A DNA stretch of 64,000 nucleotides from positions 62,001 through 126,000 of the forward strand of contig NZ_QXMH01000006.1 in NCBI RefSeq assembly GCF_003568665.1, given 5' to 3'. A program made the translations under genes and the position numbers. This DNA is from Chitinophaga alhagiae. Lineage in GTDB: Bacteria; Bacteroidota; Bacteroidia; Chitinophagales; Chitinophagaceae. This document shows, one piece after another, positions 1-8,701 of this stretch. Under the pieces are notes generated by a model that did no database searches, was not told the origin of the DNA, and saw nothing but the letters and a program-made list of their open reading frames with translations. How positions within the stretch are numbered: position 1 is the first letter of the stretch; each line of letters opens with the position of its first letter.

Positions 1-1
1 A

Positions 2-121
2 TTTGCTGGTAAAGTGCCGGCAGCGGTGGGTACGGGCGCACACAGCGGCAAGGTGAAGGGGCAAATGGCCCGTAAAGGGAACAACATTTTTGAAGGTCTG
101 GGATGCGGTAAAGATCGTTAA
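2..121 (+). CDS. C-terminal end of an unidentified protein (partial)
   Basis: One frame is open from the window edge to a TAA at 119-121, giving 39 residues that end in GLGCGKDR; the other two plus-strand frames contain early stops. The segment is Gly/Lys-rich and I do not recognise a family. It runs toward the VOC-fold gene on the opposite strand and ends 7 bases from that gene's stop. It could also be a chance open stretch, because only 120 bases are visible. Confidence 0.4.
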   Translation, partial: FAGKVPAAVGTGAHSGKVKGQMARKGNNIFEGLGCGKDR

Positions 122-128
122 CGCCTGA

Positions 129-539
129 TCATTCCTGCAGGTTCAGCTGCCATGAAACTCCGTACCGGTCAGCTATCCAGGTAAATTTTTTGCTGAAGCC
201 GTAGTTGCTGGGCGCCATCATCACACGACCCTGATCAGACAATACGCCGTAGAGCCTGTCCAGCTCCGCTTCATCTTCGCACTGCACATAAATAGACATC
301 GAAGGCGTAAAGTTAAAGGCATGATCGTACATGCTGTCTATGACCATATACTCCTGCCCCGCCAGCAAAAAGGTGGCATGTTTTACGGTGCCTTCGCGGC
401 CGCCCTGCTCACCCGCCTTGAAATATTCCGCATGTTTAACAGAGGAGTCTTTAAACAGCGAAATATACAGCTTCATGGCTTCTTCCGCCTTGCCGAACTG
501 CGGACCGGAGAACATCAGGAATGTGGTTGTTTTTTGCAT
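129..539 (-). CDS. VOC-superfamily protein (PhnB / 3-demethylubiquinone methyltransferase-like fold)
   Basis: A 136-residue cytoplasmic protein of the glyoxalase/bleomycin-resistance (VOC) superfamily, in the subgroup often labelled PhnB or 3-demethylubiquinone-9 3-methyltransferase domain. Visible hallmarks are an N-terminal LMFSGPQFGKAEEAM, a central HATFLLAGQEYMVIDS, and a C-terminal FGFSKKFTWIADRYGVSWQ-like block (here starting NYGFSKKF). I chose the start MQKTTTF at 539 because the conserved domain begins directly after it; the frame extends upstream without family resemblance and would run through the terminator of the neighbouring phosphoesterase gene. The substrate cannot be told from sequence, and most members of this subgroup have no assigned reaction. 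Confidence 0.85.
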   Translation of the reverse strand: MQKTTTFLMFSGPQFGKAEEAMKLYISLFKDSSVKHAEYFKAGEQGGREGTVKHATFLLAGQEYMVIDSMYDHAFNFTPSMSIYVQCEDEAELDRLYGVLSDQGRVMMAPSNYGFSKKFTWIADRYGVSWQLNLQE

Positions 540-565
540 AACATGGCTGTTTGCCTGCAAGATAC

Positions 566-602
566 TCAAAAAATAAAGGGCGCACCTTCCGGTACACCCT
601 TT
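566..602 (-). terminator. Intrinsic terminator of the phosphoesterase gene
   Basis: Read on the minus strand, a 12-bp stem (575-586 with 591-602, two G-U wobbles) closed by a GGAA loop is followed by a T-rich run at 574-568. It lies just after the phosphoesterase stop at 619 and before the VOC-fold start at 539, so the two genes probably have separate transcripts. Confidence 0.8.
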
Positions 603-618
603 TATGGTGGCGTGGAAC

Positions 619-2205
619 TTACTTCGGTAGTTCGTAGCGGATCTTGCCGGTTTGTGTGAAAGTTCTGCCGAACATATCTGTGGCACGCACTTCTATAACG
701 TGCTCACCTGCCGGCAAACCTTTGGGAACCGCGCCCCGCCAGAGGTGGGTGCAGTTTTCAGGGTTGGAAGGGCGGCGCCCCGGCAGCAGCTCTTCGGCGG
801 TGTCCCACTTGAACAGCTCCAACGCATAGGCCGGGTCTGCTTCTTCCACATACGTCATCTTCTTCCAGTTACCGTTGCCCACCTTGTATGCTACCTTGCT
901 GCTTTTATCTCCCATGAAAAAGTTGGCAAAAATACCTGCGGCCGTACCTCGCTGCTGGTTCACCACTTTGGGGTGGAACAGTTTGATCTGGTATTCTTTC
1001 GGCGCGCCGGCCACTTTATAGTCAATTGTATACTGGTTATTGCTGATGTTCAGGAAGGCGTAGCCGCGCGGCGTACCGTCTCTCATAGTACCGTCGGGCA
1101 CACCTTTGCCGGTGATGCCACCGGAGTACCAGTCTCCGGACGTAGTGCCGGCGTTATACTCGTGATGCGGTTTCTCCTGGCGCCAGCCGTCCGCCTTTCC
1201 GTAAAAGTTCTGGCGCTGCAGGTGGGTATGGGCGGAGAGGGAAAGCGTGTGGGGATAGTCTTTCAGGATGTCGAACAGGCGCTGGCGGTCTGCATTCCTG
1301 AACGCGTTCTCTTCGTGGTGCATCAGCGGTATGTGGAACGCCAGTACAATGAGCTTGTCTTTCGGCACCTGCTTCAGATCGTTCTCGATAAAATCCAGCT
1401 GGCTTTTGCGAAAACCGCCCCAGTAACCTTTGCCATCCCGCGGATCGGGGTACAGGATATCGTCCAGCACAATGAAGTGTGCGTTACCGTAGTTATAAGC
1501 GTAGTTGGCGGGGCCGAAGGAGGCTTCAAAAGACTCGTCAGACAGGGAATCCGCCACGGCGTCGTAGTTCATGTCATGGTTGCCCATCAGATTGTACCAG
1601 GGCAGCCCTACTTCTTTGACCGCTTTGATGTAAGGATTGTGCAGGTCTAGGTTGTCTCCCACCAGGTCTCCCAGGCTCAGGCCAAAGGCGATATTGGCAA
1701 TGCCTCTCACTTCGGCCACAATGCCTTCTGAAAAATACCCGATCTCATCCAGCGTGTATGGTTGCGGGTCTCCAAAAACAAGGGCGGTAAAGTTACCGCT
1801 CTCTTCGGAGGGCGTAAGCGGAAAATCTACAGAAGAAGGCAACTTTCCTGTAGGCGCAACGCCTTTGTACTTCAGGGCGGGCGAGCCGGCGGGTTTGTGG
1901 ATATAATAATACTGCGGTTGCTGCAGTTCGTTCACCGGCACTTTGTAGCCGGAAGGCTTGATCACAAAAAGAATGTTATCGTTGCCTACGGGCAACTGGT
2001 AGCGGCCGCGGGCATCTGTTGCCACCACGTCCACCCCGTTGCTCACGGATACATTGGCAATACCTGCTTCTTTCCTGTCTTTTTTGCCGTTGCCGTTCGC
2101 ATCATGAAACACAAAGCCGGTGGCTGTTTGCTGTGCAAATGAAAGGGCGGCGCCGGTAAGCAGGAAAAATGCGGTTAACCGCGCCGTTTTGCTGAACCTG
2201 TTCAT
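619..2205 (-). CDS. Secreted calcineurin-like metallophosphoesterase
   Basis: A 528-residue exported phosphoesterase with the three-part layout common in Bacteroidota: an N-terminal Ig/SdrD-like domain (GFVFHDANGNGKKDRKEAGI), a central calcineurin-like metallophosphatase core, and a C-terminal beta domain. Metal-site motifs are visible: FGDPQPY in place of the usual DxH, then LGDLVGDN, NLMGNHD, FHIPLMHH and SAHTHLQ. The start MNRFSKTARL at 2205 places a clear signal peptide ending near SFAQQ at the N-terminus; an upstream ATG would add ten charged residues. The physiological substrate is unknown; relatives act on phosphate mono- or diesters. It is monocistronic, with its own terminator at 566-602. 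Confidence 0.92.
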   Translation of the reverse strand: MNRFSKTARLTAFFLLTGAALSFAQQTATGFVFHDANGNGKKDRKEAGIANVSVSNGVDVVATDARGRYQLPVGNDNILFVIKPSGYKVPVNELQQPQYYYIHKPAGSPALKYKGVAPTGKLPSSVDFPLTPSEESGNFTALVFGDPQPYTLDEIGYFSEGIVAEVRGIANIAFGLSLGDLVGDNLDLHNPYIKAVKEVGLPWYNLMGNHDMNYDAVADSLSDESFEASFGPANYAYNYGNAHFIVLDDILYPDPRDGKGYWGGFRKSQLDFIENDLKQVPKDKLIVLAFHIPLMHHEENAFRNADRQRLFDILKDYPHTLSLSAHTHLQRQNFYGKADGWRQEKPHHEYNAGTTSGDWYSGGITGKGVPDGTMRDGTPRGYAFLNISNNQYTIDYKVAGAPKEYQIKLFHPKVVNQQRGTAAGIFANFFMGDKSSKVAYKVGNGNWKKMTYVEEADPAYALELFKWDTAEELLPGRRPSNPENCTHLWRGAVPKGLPAGEHVIEVRATDMFGRTFTQTGKIRYELPK

Positions 2206-2409
2206 GGAGATTTTTTTGGGGCGTAAAGAATGCATTTTATTTTCTTGCAGGGCCTTATTACGAGTTAAGTTTTTATTAAGAATAAAAAATCCGGCGTCCT
2301 TATAGACCTTTGACGGGGCTGCTCATCCATATATTCTGCCGCTGATCAAGAATACAAAAATTCCTGCCGAAAAAGTTTTTACTTGAAACTGAAATAAAGG
2401 TTGATGTGA

Positions 2410-2796
2410 ATGCGTAATTACCGGCGGAGTTGGCAAAGCTATATTTTATTGTTTGCTCTTTTTTTCAAATCGCTGATACTAGGGTCTGTTTTCACGCTGG
2501 CGGTACACAACATCTGCCTTGACAGGCTATTGTCTGAAGATTACGGCTGGCAGCAGAACTTCAGCAAACAGCGGAAAAGGAAAGAAGAGAACAGCTCGGT
2601 TACCGTTTACCAGGCCGCGGAAGAAGCCGCCGCAGCCACCTTCAGCATGCGGCAAATACCGTTGCTGCCCTCCCTTGTCCGCCTGGTCAGGAGCTTTACG
2701 GCTTCCGTTATAAAGAACATAATTCCCGCAGACCGTTTTATTACACGTTATATTCCTGAAAAGATCTTCCTCTACCATTGCGTCCTGCTCAGATAG
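2410..2796 (+). CDS. Small hypothetical membrane protein upstream of efflux genes
   Basis: A 128-residue frame that starts at ATG 2410 and has one convincing hydrophobic segment near residues 11-32 (SYILLFALFFKSLILGSVF). A charged middle (KQRKRKEENSS) and an aromatic end follow. I do not recognise a family. It sits 92 bases before the TolC-like gene on the same strand, so it may lead the efflux operon. Support is moderate: base composition and amino-acid use resemble a coding region, but there is no domain hit I can name. Confidence 0.55.
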   Translation: MRNYRRSWQSYILLFALFFKSLILGSVFTLAVHNICLDRLLSEDYGWQQNFSKQRKRKEENSSVTVYQAAEEAAAATFSMRQIPLLPSLVRLVRSFTASVIKNIIPADRFITRYIPEKIFLYHCVLLR

Positions 2797-2888
2797 AGAC
2801 GCGCGCTTCCTTTTTTTTAAGATCAGTTAATTGAACGCCGCATGGTTACCACGTGCGGTATTGGGATTTTATCTATATGCTAGTACTT

Positions 2889-4304
2889 ATGAAAAAAAGA
2901 ACCTGGGGATGGATGCTCTTTTCCACGTTGGTCATTTCCCTGCCGGCATCCGCCATAGGCCCCACTTCCAGAGACACGGCCAGCCTGCTCGACCTGAAAG
3001 AGGCGCTGGCCATCAGCTTACAACACTACCCTTCTATCAAGGCAAGGGCCGCGGCGCAGGATGCCGCCGGGCAAGACCTGCTTGCCGCCAGAACGGAGTT
3101 TCTGCCGCAGGTGATCGTGCAGGACCAATACCTTTTTTCCAGCACCAACAACGTGCAGGGCACCACGTTCTCCAACGGCGGCACTACCTTGTCCGTTACC
3201 GGCGGCGTTCGGGACCAGAACATTTACCAGGGTGTGTGGACCAGCTACGCCACGCTGCTGGTAGACTGGAAAATATTCACCTTTGGCCGTATAAAAGCCA
3301 ATGTACAAGTGGCCGGTACCGCGCTGGAACGGAGCCGCGCGGAGCTGGAGAACGAAATGTTCCAGCAGCAGGTGAAAGTAGCAGACGCCTACCTGTTGCT
3401 GATAGCCATGCAGCAATTCGTGACCACACAGGAGCAGAACCTGGAAAGGGCGGAAACCTTCCGGTCCGCCATCCTGGCCAATACCATGAACGGCCTGCGC
3501 CCGGGCGCGGACTCGTCTCTTGCCAACGCGGAAGTGGCCAAAGCCCGCCTCTCGCTGCTGCAGGCCATGCAGGAAGCGCGCTCCCAGCGTGTACGCCTGG
3601 CGCAGCTGATGGGCGTGCAGGACCATCACTGGGAAATAGACACCGTACACCTCAGCAACACCATTCCTGACGTAGGCGGCCACCCGGCGTCAGTAGACAC
3701 GCTCCGCTCCCCCCTGCTCCGGTATTACCGTTCCCTGGTTACGCAGCAGGCGTCTCGGGCCACCGCTACCCGGCTGAACCGCTACCCTTCCCTGAGCCTG
3801 CTTTCCGCCGGTTGGGCGCGCGGCAGCGGTATAGACAATGTAAGCAACCACCTCAACAGCGGCCTGTGGGACGGCATTCGCCCGCGCGCGCTCAACTACA
3901 TGTTTGGCGTGGCCTTCCGGTGGAACATGCTGTCTGTTCCGCAGGTAAAGCGGCAATACGAAGGAGAGCTGAAACGCCTGGCCGCCACCCGCTTTCTGCT
4001 GAACGAGGCCACACTGAAAGCCTCCGCCCAGCTGGAAAACGCCCGCCTGCGGCTGGAAACAGCGCTGGAGCAGGTAAAGCAGGCGCCGCTGCAATACAAC
4101 GCGGCCATGCAGGCCTACCTGCAATCCCAGGCACGCTACCGCTCCGGCCTTTCTACCCTGCCGGAACTGTACCAGGCGCTGTACACCCTCAACAGGGCGG
4201 CGGCAGACCAGCTGACAGCCTACAACAACGTATGGAGAGCAGTATTGATGGAAGCGGCCGCGGCCGGAGACCTTTCCATCTTCACCCAACAGCTTCCCTA
4301 CTAA
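2889..4304 (+). CDS. TolC-family outer-membrane efflux channel
   Basis: A 471-residue outer-membrane factor of the TolC family, which forms the exit duct of tripartite efflux pumps. The start MKKRTWGW at 2889 gives a typical signal peptide ending near SLPASA; a GTG at 2853 would put 12 residues before it. The mature part shows the two long alpha-hairpin repeats of the family, beginning with LDLKEALAISLQHYPSIKA and later the matching TLKASAQLENARLRLETALEQ block. The RND-adaptor fusion gene follows 24 bases downstream, so channel, permease and adaptor are probably expressed together. Confidence 0.92.
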   Translation: MKKRTWGWMLFSTLVISLPASAIGPTSRDTASLLDLKEALAISLQHYPSIKARAAAQDAAGQDLLAARTEFLPQVIVQDQYLFSSTNNVQGTTFSNGGTTLSVTGGVRDQNIYQGVWTSYATLLVDWKIFTFGRIKANVQVAGTALERSRAELENEMFQQQVKVADAYLLLIAMQQFVTTQEQNLERAETFRSAILANTMNGLRPGADSSLANAEVAKARLSLLQAMQEARSQRVRLAQLMGVQDHHWEIDTVHLSNTIPDVGGHPASVDTLRSPLLRYYRSLVTQQASRATATRLNRYPSLSLLSAGWARGSGIDNVSNHLNSGLWDGIRPRALNYMFGVAFRWNMLSVPQVKRQYEGELKRLAATRFLLNEATLKASAQLENARLRLETALEQVKQAPLQYNAAMQAYLQSQARYRSGLSTLPELYQALYTLNRAAADQLTAYNNVWRAVLMEAAAAGDLSIFTQQLPY

Positions 4305-4328
4305 TTACTCAACATTAAAAGCGTACAT

Positions 4329-7300
4329 ATGGACATCGTTACAGGCGCGCTGAAGAAACCCATCGCCACTATCATACTGGTACTGGGCATGCTGATATTT
4401 TCCGTGATCTCGATACCCAAGATACCGGTAGACATTTTCCCCGGCCTGAACCTTCCTACCATTTACATCATTGAATCTTACGGCGGCATGTCCGCCCAGC
4501 AAATGGAAGGTTTTTTCTCCACCCGGTTGCAAGACCAGTTCCTGTACGTAAACGGCGTCAGGAACATTGAAAGCAAAAACATACAGGGCCTCACCATGAT
4601 CAAGCTCAGTTTCTACGAGGGCACAGACATGGCCGAAGCCTCCGCCCAGGTAGCCCTGCAGGTGAACCGGGCCATGAAGTTCTTTCCACCCGGGGCGCTG
4701 CCGCCACAGGTGGTGCGGTTCGACGCTTCTTCGCTGCCCGTGGGGCAACTGGTTTTCTCCGCCCCCGGCAGGTCTCTCAAGGAGATATATGACCTGGCCG
4801 CCACGCGGGTGCGCCCCATGTTCTCTACCGTAAAAGGGCTGAGCGCCCCGCCGCCCTTCGGCGCCAACTCCCGCTCGCTGCTGGTGAATGTAGACCCCGC
4901 CAAACTGCGGAGCTTCGGCATTTCTCCGGATGACGTGGTGAACGCTATTGCCAAATCCAACGTGATGTCTCCCTCCGGCAACCTGCGCATGAACAACACC
5001 ATGTACCTCACTACCATCAACACCTTGCAGAAAACCGTGGAAGAGTTCAGCCGCATTCCACTGAAAAGCAAGCCTGGCGCCACCGTGTACGTGAGTGACG
5101 TAGCCAGGGTAACAGACGGGATGGACATGACGGTAGATTACGCCCTGGTAAACGGTAAACGCTCCGTATACATCCCCGTGGTAAAAACTGCGGACGCCTC
5201 TACCTGGCAGGTGGTGAAAGACCTGAAGGCCCGCATCCCCGAAATGCAAAGCCTGCTGCCGGACGATGTGCGGCTGAGTTACGAGTTTGACCAGTCCGTT
5301 TTCGTAGCCAACTCCGTGAAAAGCCTCATCTTCGAAGGCGCGCTGGGCGCGCTGCTCACCGGCCTGGTGGTGCTCCTCTTTCTGCGGGACCTGCGGAGCA
5401 GCCTGGTGGTGATCATCACTATTCCCGTGTCCATCCTTACCGCCGTGTTATGCCTGAAGCTCTTCGGGCAAACCATCAACATCATGACCCTCAGCGGGCT
5501 GGCGCTGGCCGTGGGCATCCTCGTAGACCAGGCCACGGTAACTATCGAGAACATTCACCAGCACCTGGAAATGGGCAAACCCAAGGAAGAGGCCATTTAC
5601 GATGCCTGCAAGGAGATCGCCTTCCCCCTGCTGCTGATACTGCTGTGCATTCTGGCCGTATTTGCCCCAGCGTTCATCATGACGGGCATTCCCCGCGCCA
5701 TGTTCCTGCCGCTGTCACTGGCCATCGGTTTTGCCATGATCATCTCTTACATACTGGCGCAAAGCCTGGTGCCCGTAATTTCCAACTGGCTGTTGAAAGA
5801 AGAGAAATTCCGTTACAAGCACGGGCAGTTGCACGCACATGCCGGGGAGGCCATGAACGAGGCCGAGATCAGGCAGGTAAACGAACACCTGCAACATGAG
5901 CGGGAAGAGCCGGAAAAGAACGACGGGTTTGAAAGGACCAAGCTGCGGTTCATGAAGGTGCTGGAAGGGCTGATGCGGCGGCGGGCGCTTGTGATATCGC
6001 TATACCTGGCGGCTGTGCTGGGCCTCTCCGCTTTCTGTTACATGACCATCGGGAAAGACCTGATGCCCCGCGTGAACGGTTCGCAGTTCCAGATCAGGCT
6101 GAAAGCGCCGGACGGCACCCGCCTGGAGCGCACGGAAGCCCTGCTGAAAAGAACGCTGGCCATCATAGACACCACGGTAGAACACCACGTAAGCATGAGC
6201 TCCGCCTACGTAGGACTGATACCCAGCAGCTACGGCACCAGCAACCTGTACATTTTCAACACCGGCACGCATGAGGCCGTAATGCAGGTGCAGCTGGACC
6301 CAAAGTACAAGGTGAACATGGACGAGCTGAAAGACGTGCTGCGCCGGAACATAGCCACCCGCCTCCCGGGCGTGAGGGTTTCCTTTGAGCCAATAGACAT
6401 GACGGAAAAGATCATGAGCCAGGGCGCCGCCACACCTATAGAAGTGCGGGTAGCCGGTAAAGACATGAACGAGCTGGCCGGGTATGCAGACAGCATTGTA
6501 CGTAAAATGAGAACCATTCCCTACCTGCGCGACGTGCAGATTGCGCAGCCGCTGAAGTTCCCGGTGATAGACATCACCATAGACCGGCAAAAGGCCGCGC
6601 AATGGGGCGTTACGGTAGAAGAAATAGCCAAGTCCGTAACGGCCAGCACCTCCTCCAGCCGTTTTACGCAAAAAATACAGTGGCTGGACGAAAGAGTGGC
6701 CTACACCTACCAGGTGCAGGTACAGGTACCGGAATACGTGATGAGCACGCTTGACGAGCTGAAGCAGATACCGCTCACCAAAGGCAGCGGCCGGCCCATA
6801 CTCTCAGACGTTGCCGCCTTCTCCACCAAAGAAACGCCCGGGCAATATGACAGAACAGGCCCCCGCCGCTTTCTCACCATCAATGCCAATATTCACCAGA
6901 CGGACCTGGGCACGGCCACGGCAGACGTACAGCGCATCCTGCAGGGCATGGGCACGCCGCCCAAAGGTGTAAAAACAGAGCTGCTGGGCCTTTCAGCCCT
7001 CTTTAACGAAACCATGGAAGGGCTGCAGACCGGGTTGCTGTTTGCCGTACTGGTAATATTCCTGCTGCTGGCGGCCAACTACCAGTCTCCCCGCCTCTCC
7101 CTGACCGTGCTCATTACCGTGCCCGCCGTTATACTCGGCGCGCTGCTGATGCTGCTGGCCTTTGGCTCTACGCTCAACCTGCAATCTTACATGGGCATCA
7201 TTATGTCTATTGGCGTATCCGTGGCCAATGCCATCCTGATAGTGACCAACGCGGAGCAACTGCGCCTGAGTTACAAAGACGCGCGCAGGGCCGCTGTTAC

Positions 7301-8639
7301 GGCGGCGGCTATACGCCTCCGCCCCATCCTTATGACCAGCCTGGCCATGATTGCCGGTATGGTGCCAATGGCCGCCGGCATGGGCGAAGCGGGCGAACAA
7401 AGCGCGCCGTTGGGCCGCGCCGTGATAGGCGGGCTGATAGCCTCCACCCTCGCCGCCTTGTTCATACTGCCGCTCGCTTTTGCGGCCATACAAAGAAAAA
7501 CGAAGTTCGAAAGCCCGTCTCTCTGGCCGGGAAGAAAAAAAGAAAAATTTACAGCCATGCAAAAAATTGCCAGCATACTGATTGCCGTGGTATTGCTCAC
7601 CAGCGCCTGCGGAGAAACAAAAAAACCGGTAGACCTGTCTGCCGGCAAACATCAACAAGGGCAATATGAACTGACCGCTGTTACCAGCCGCCCGCTCACT
7701 TCCGTGGTAAAACTGCCCGGCGAGTTCAAGCCGTTCGAGACCGTGGCCATTTACCCGAAAGTGACCGGCTTTGTGAAAGAAATACCCGTAGACATGGGTA
7801 CACCCGTAAAAAAAGGACAGGTGCTCATGACGCTGGAAGCGCCCGAGGTAGAACAGAACCTGCAAGCCGCCAAAGCGCGGCTGGCACAAACGCAGGCCAT
7901 TTACCTGAACAGCAAGGACCGCTATGAAAGGATCAAAAAAACCGCCGCCACGCCCGGCGCCATTTCTCCCTTTGAGCTGGAAAGCGCCAAATCCAAAATG
8001 AAAGCGGATGAAGCAACGCTGGAAGCCGAAAAGGCCAACGTGGCCACGTTTGAGACCGCCAAAGGCTACCTCACCGTTACCGCGCCGTTTGACGGCATCA
8101 TTACCGAAAGGAACATTCACTCCGGCGCCCTTGTTGGCCCGGACACTAAAAGCGACAAACCGGTGCTGGTGCTGCAGCAGGCCAATCGCCTGCGGCTGGT
8201 GGTATACGTGCCCGAGTCTCTCTCCGGGAACGTGGATGAAAAGGGCGCCGTGCATTACGAGATCAACGGCAAGCCCGGCGTGCTGTACCATACCCGTATA
8301 ACCCGCTACGCAGGCGCCATCAGCACCGGCATGCGGTCTGAAGCGTACGAAATGGACGTGAATGCCGCCAACGGTACGGTGAAGCCCGGCATGTTCGCCG
8401 AAGTGCAAATGGCGCTGAAGGCGGATGCCAATGCATTTGTGGTGCCGGCCAGTACAATTGTGAACAGCACCACCGGAAAATATCTCATAGGCGTCAATAA
8501 CCACGTAACGCATTTTATACCAGTGAAAGAAGGGCTCCGCGCGCATGACAGTACCGAAGTGTTCGGCAACCTGACAGGAGACGAAAAGATATTGCTGAGG
8601 CCTACAGTAGATATGGAAGAAGGAATGCGGCTGGAATAA
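4329..8639 (+). CDS. RND efflux permease fused to periplasmic adaptor (HlyD/MFP) in one frame
   Basis: A 1436-residue frame. Residues 1 to about 1065 are a complete RND permease: TM1 near residue 12-30, two large periplasmic loops, TM4 with LAVGILVDQATVTIENI, and a TM10 region SIGVSVANAILIVTNAE. AcrB-type pumps have two Asp in TM4 and a Lys in TM10; here the TM4 motif reads VDQ and the TM10 Lys position is Ala, so the proton relay differs. From residue 1077 (ATG at 7557) a full membrane-fusion protein follows: a lipoprotein-like signal (LIAVVLLTSACGE), the half-lipoyl domain (VTGFVKEIPVDMGTPVKKGQ), an alpha-hairpin, the second lipoyl half (VTAPFDGIITERNIHSGALV) and a beta-barrel. No stop or frameshift separates them. 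Topologically the join works, because TM12 ends in the cytoplasm and the lipoprotein signal would act as a thirteenth helix. Substrate is unknown. Confidence 0.92.
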   Translation: MDIVTGALKKPIATIILVLGMLIFSVISIPKIPVDIFPGLNLPTIYIIESYGGMSAQQMEGFFSTRLQDQFLYVNGVRNIESKNIQGLTMIKLSFYEGTDMAEASAQVALQVNRAMKFFPPGALPPQVVRFDASSLPVGQLVFSAPGRSLKEIYDLAATRVRPMFSTVKGLSAPPPFGANSRSLLVNVDPAKLRSFGISPDDVVNAIAKSNVMSPSGNLRMNNTMYLTTINTLQKTVEEFSRIPLKSKPGATVYVSDVARVTDGMDMTVDYALVNGKRSVYIPVVKTADASTWQVVKDLKARIPEMQSLLPDDVRLSYEFDQSVFVANSVKSLIFEGALGALLTGLVVLLFLRDLRSSLVVIITIPVSILTAVLCLKLFGQTINIMTLSGLALAVGILVDQATVTIENIHQHLEMGKPKEEAIYDACKEIAFPLLLILLCILAVFAPAFIMTGIPRAMFLPLSLAIGFAMIISYILAQSLVPVISNWLLKEEKFRYKHGQLHAHAGEAMNEAEIRQVNEHLQHEREEPEKNDGFERTKLRFMKVLEGLMRRRALVISLYLAAVLGLSAFCYMTIGKDLMPRVNGSQFQIRLKAPDGTRLERTEALLKRTLAIIDTTVEHHVSMSSAYVGLIPSSYGTSNLYIFNTGTHEAVMQVQLDPKYKVNMDELKDVLRRNIATRLPGVRVSFEPIDMTEKIMSQGAATPIEVRVAGKDMNELAGYADSIVRKMRTIPYLRDVQIAQPLKFPVIDITIDRQKAAQWGVTVEEIAKSVTASTSSSRFTQKIQWLDERVAYTYQVQVQVPEYVMSTLDELKQIPLTKGSGRPILSDVAAFSTKETPGQYDRTGPRRFLTINANIHQTDLGTATADVQRILQGMGTPPKGVKTELLGLSALFNETMEGLQTGLLFAVLVIFLLLAANYQSPRLSLTVLITVPAVILGALLMLLAFGSTLNLQSYMGIIMSIGVSVANAILIVTNAEQLRLSYKDARRAAVTAAAIRLRPILMTSLAMIAGMVPMAAGMGEAGEQSAPLGRAVIGGLIASTLAALFILPLAFAAIQRKTKFESPSLWPGRKKEKFTAMQKIASILIAVVLLTSACGETKKPVDLSAGKHQQGQYELTAVTSRPLTSVVKLPGEFKPFETVAIYPKVTGFVKEIPVDMGTPVKKGQVLMTLEAPEVEQNLQAAKARLAQTQAIYLNSKDRYERIKKTAATPGAISPFELESAKSKMKADEATLEAEKANVATFETAKGYLTVTAPFDGIITERNIHSGALVGPDTKSDKPVLVLQQANRLRLVVYVPESLSGNVDEKGAVHYEINGKPGVLYHTRITRYAGAISTGMRSEAYEMDVNAANGTVKPGMFAEVQMALKADANAFVVPASTIVNSTTGKYLIGVNNHVTHFIPVKEGLRAHDSTEVFGNLTGDEKILLRPTVDMEEGMRLE
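7526..7559 (+). promoter_or_regulatory. Possible internal translation start for a separate adaptor
   Basis: The ATG at 7557-7559 lies in frame inside the RND-adaptor fusion and is followed by a complete lipoprotein signal peptide. The bases just before it (about 7532-7550) are strongly A-rich, which in Bacteroidota often replaces a Shine-Dalgarno sequence. Initiation here would yield a free 360-residue adaptor in addition to the fusion. This is an inference; the sequence alone cannot show that ribosomes start here. Confidence 0.35.
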
Positions 8640-8701
8640 ATACGACTAGAATAATACACGCGTTCGCGTATCTTTAGTGATGGAACAATAACGCCTGTAC
8701 A

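Noticed and set aside
652..1650. 332-residue open frame on the plus strand
   Set aside because: It lies wholly antisense to the phosphoesterase gene, whose domains are unmistakable; the translation is rich in residues typical of a reverse-frame shadow and has no family features.
6993..8546. 517-residue minus-strand frame
   Set aside because: It is antisense to the RND-adaptor fusion; composition is that of a reverse shadow.
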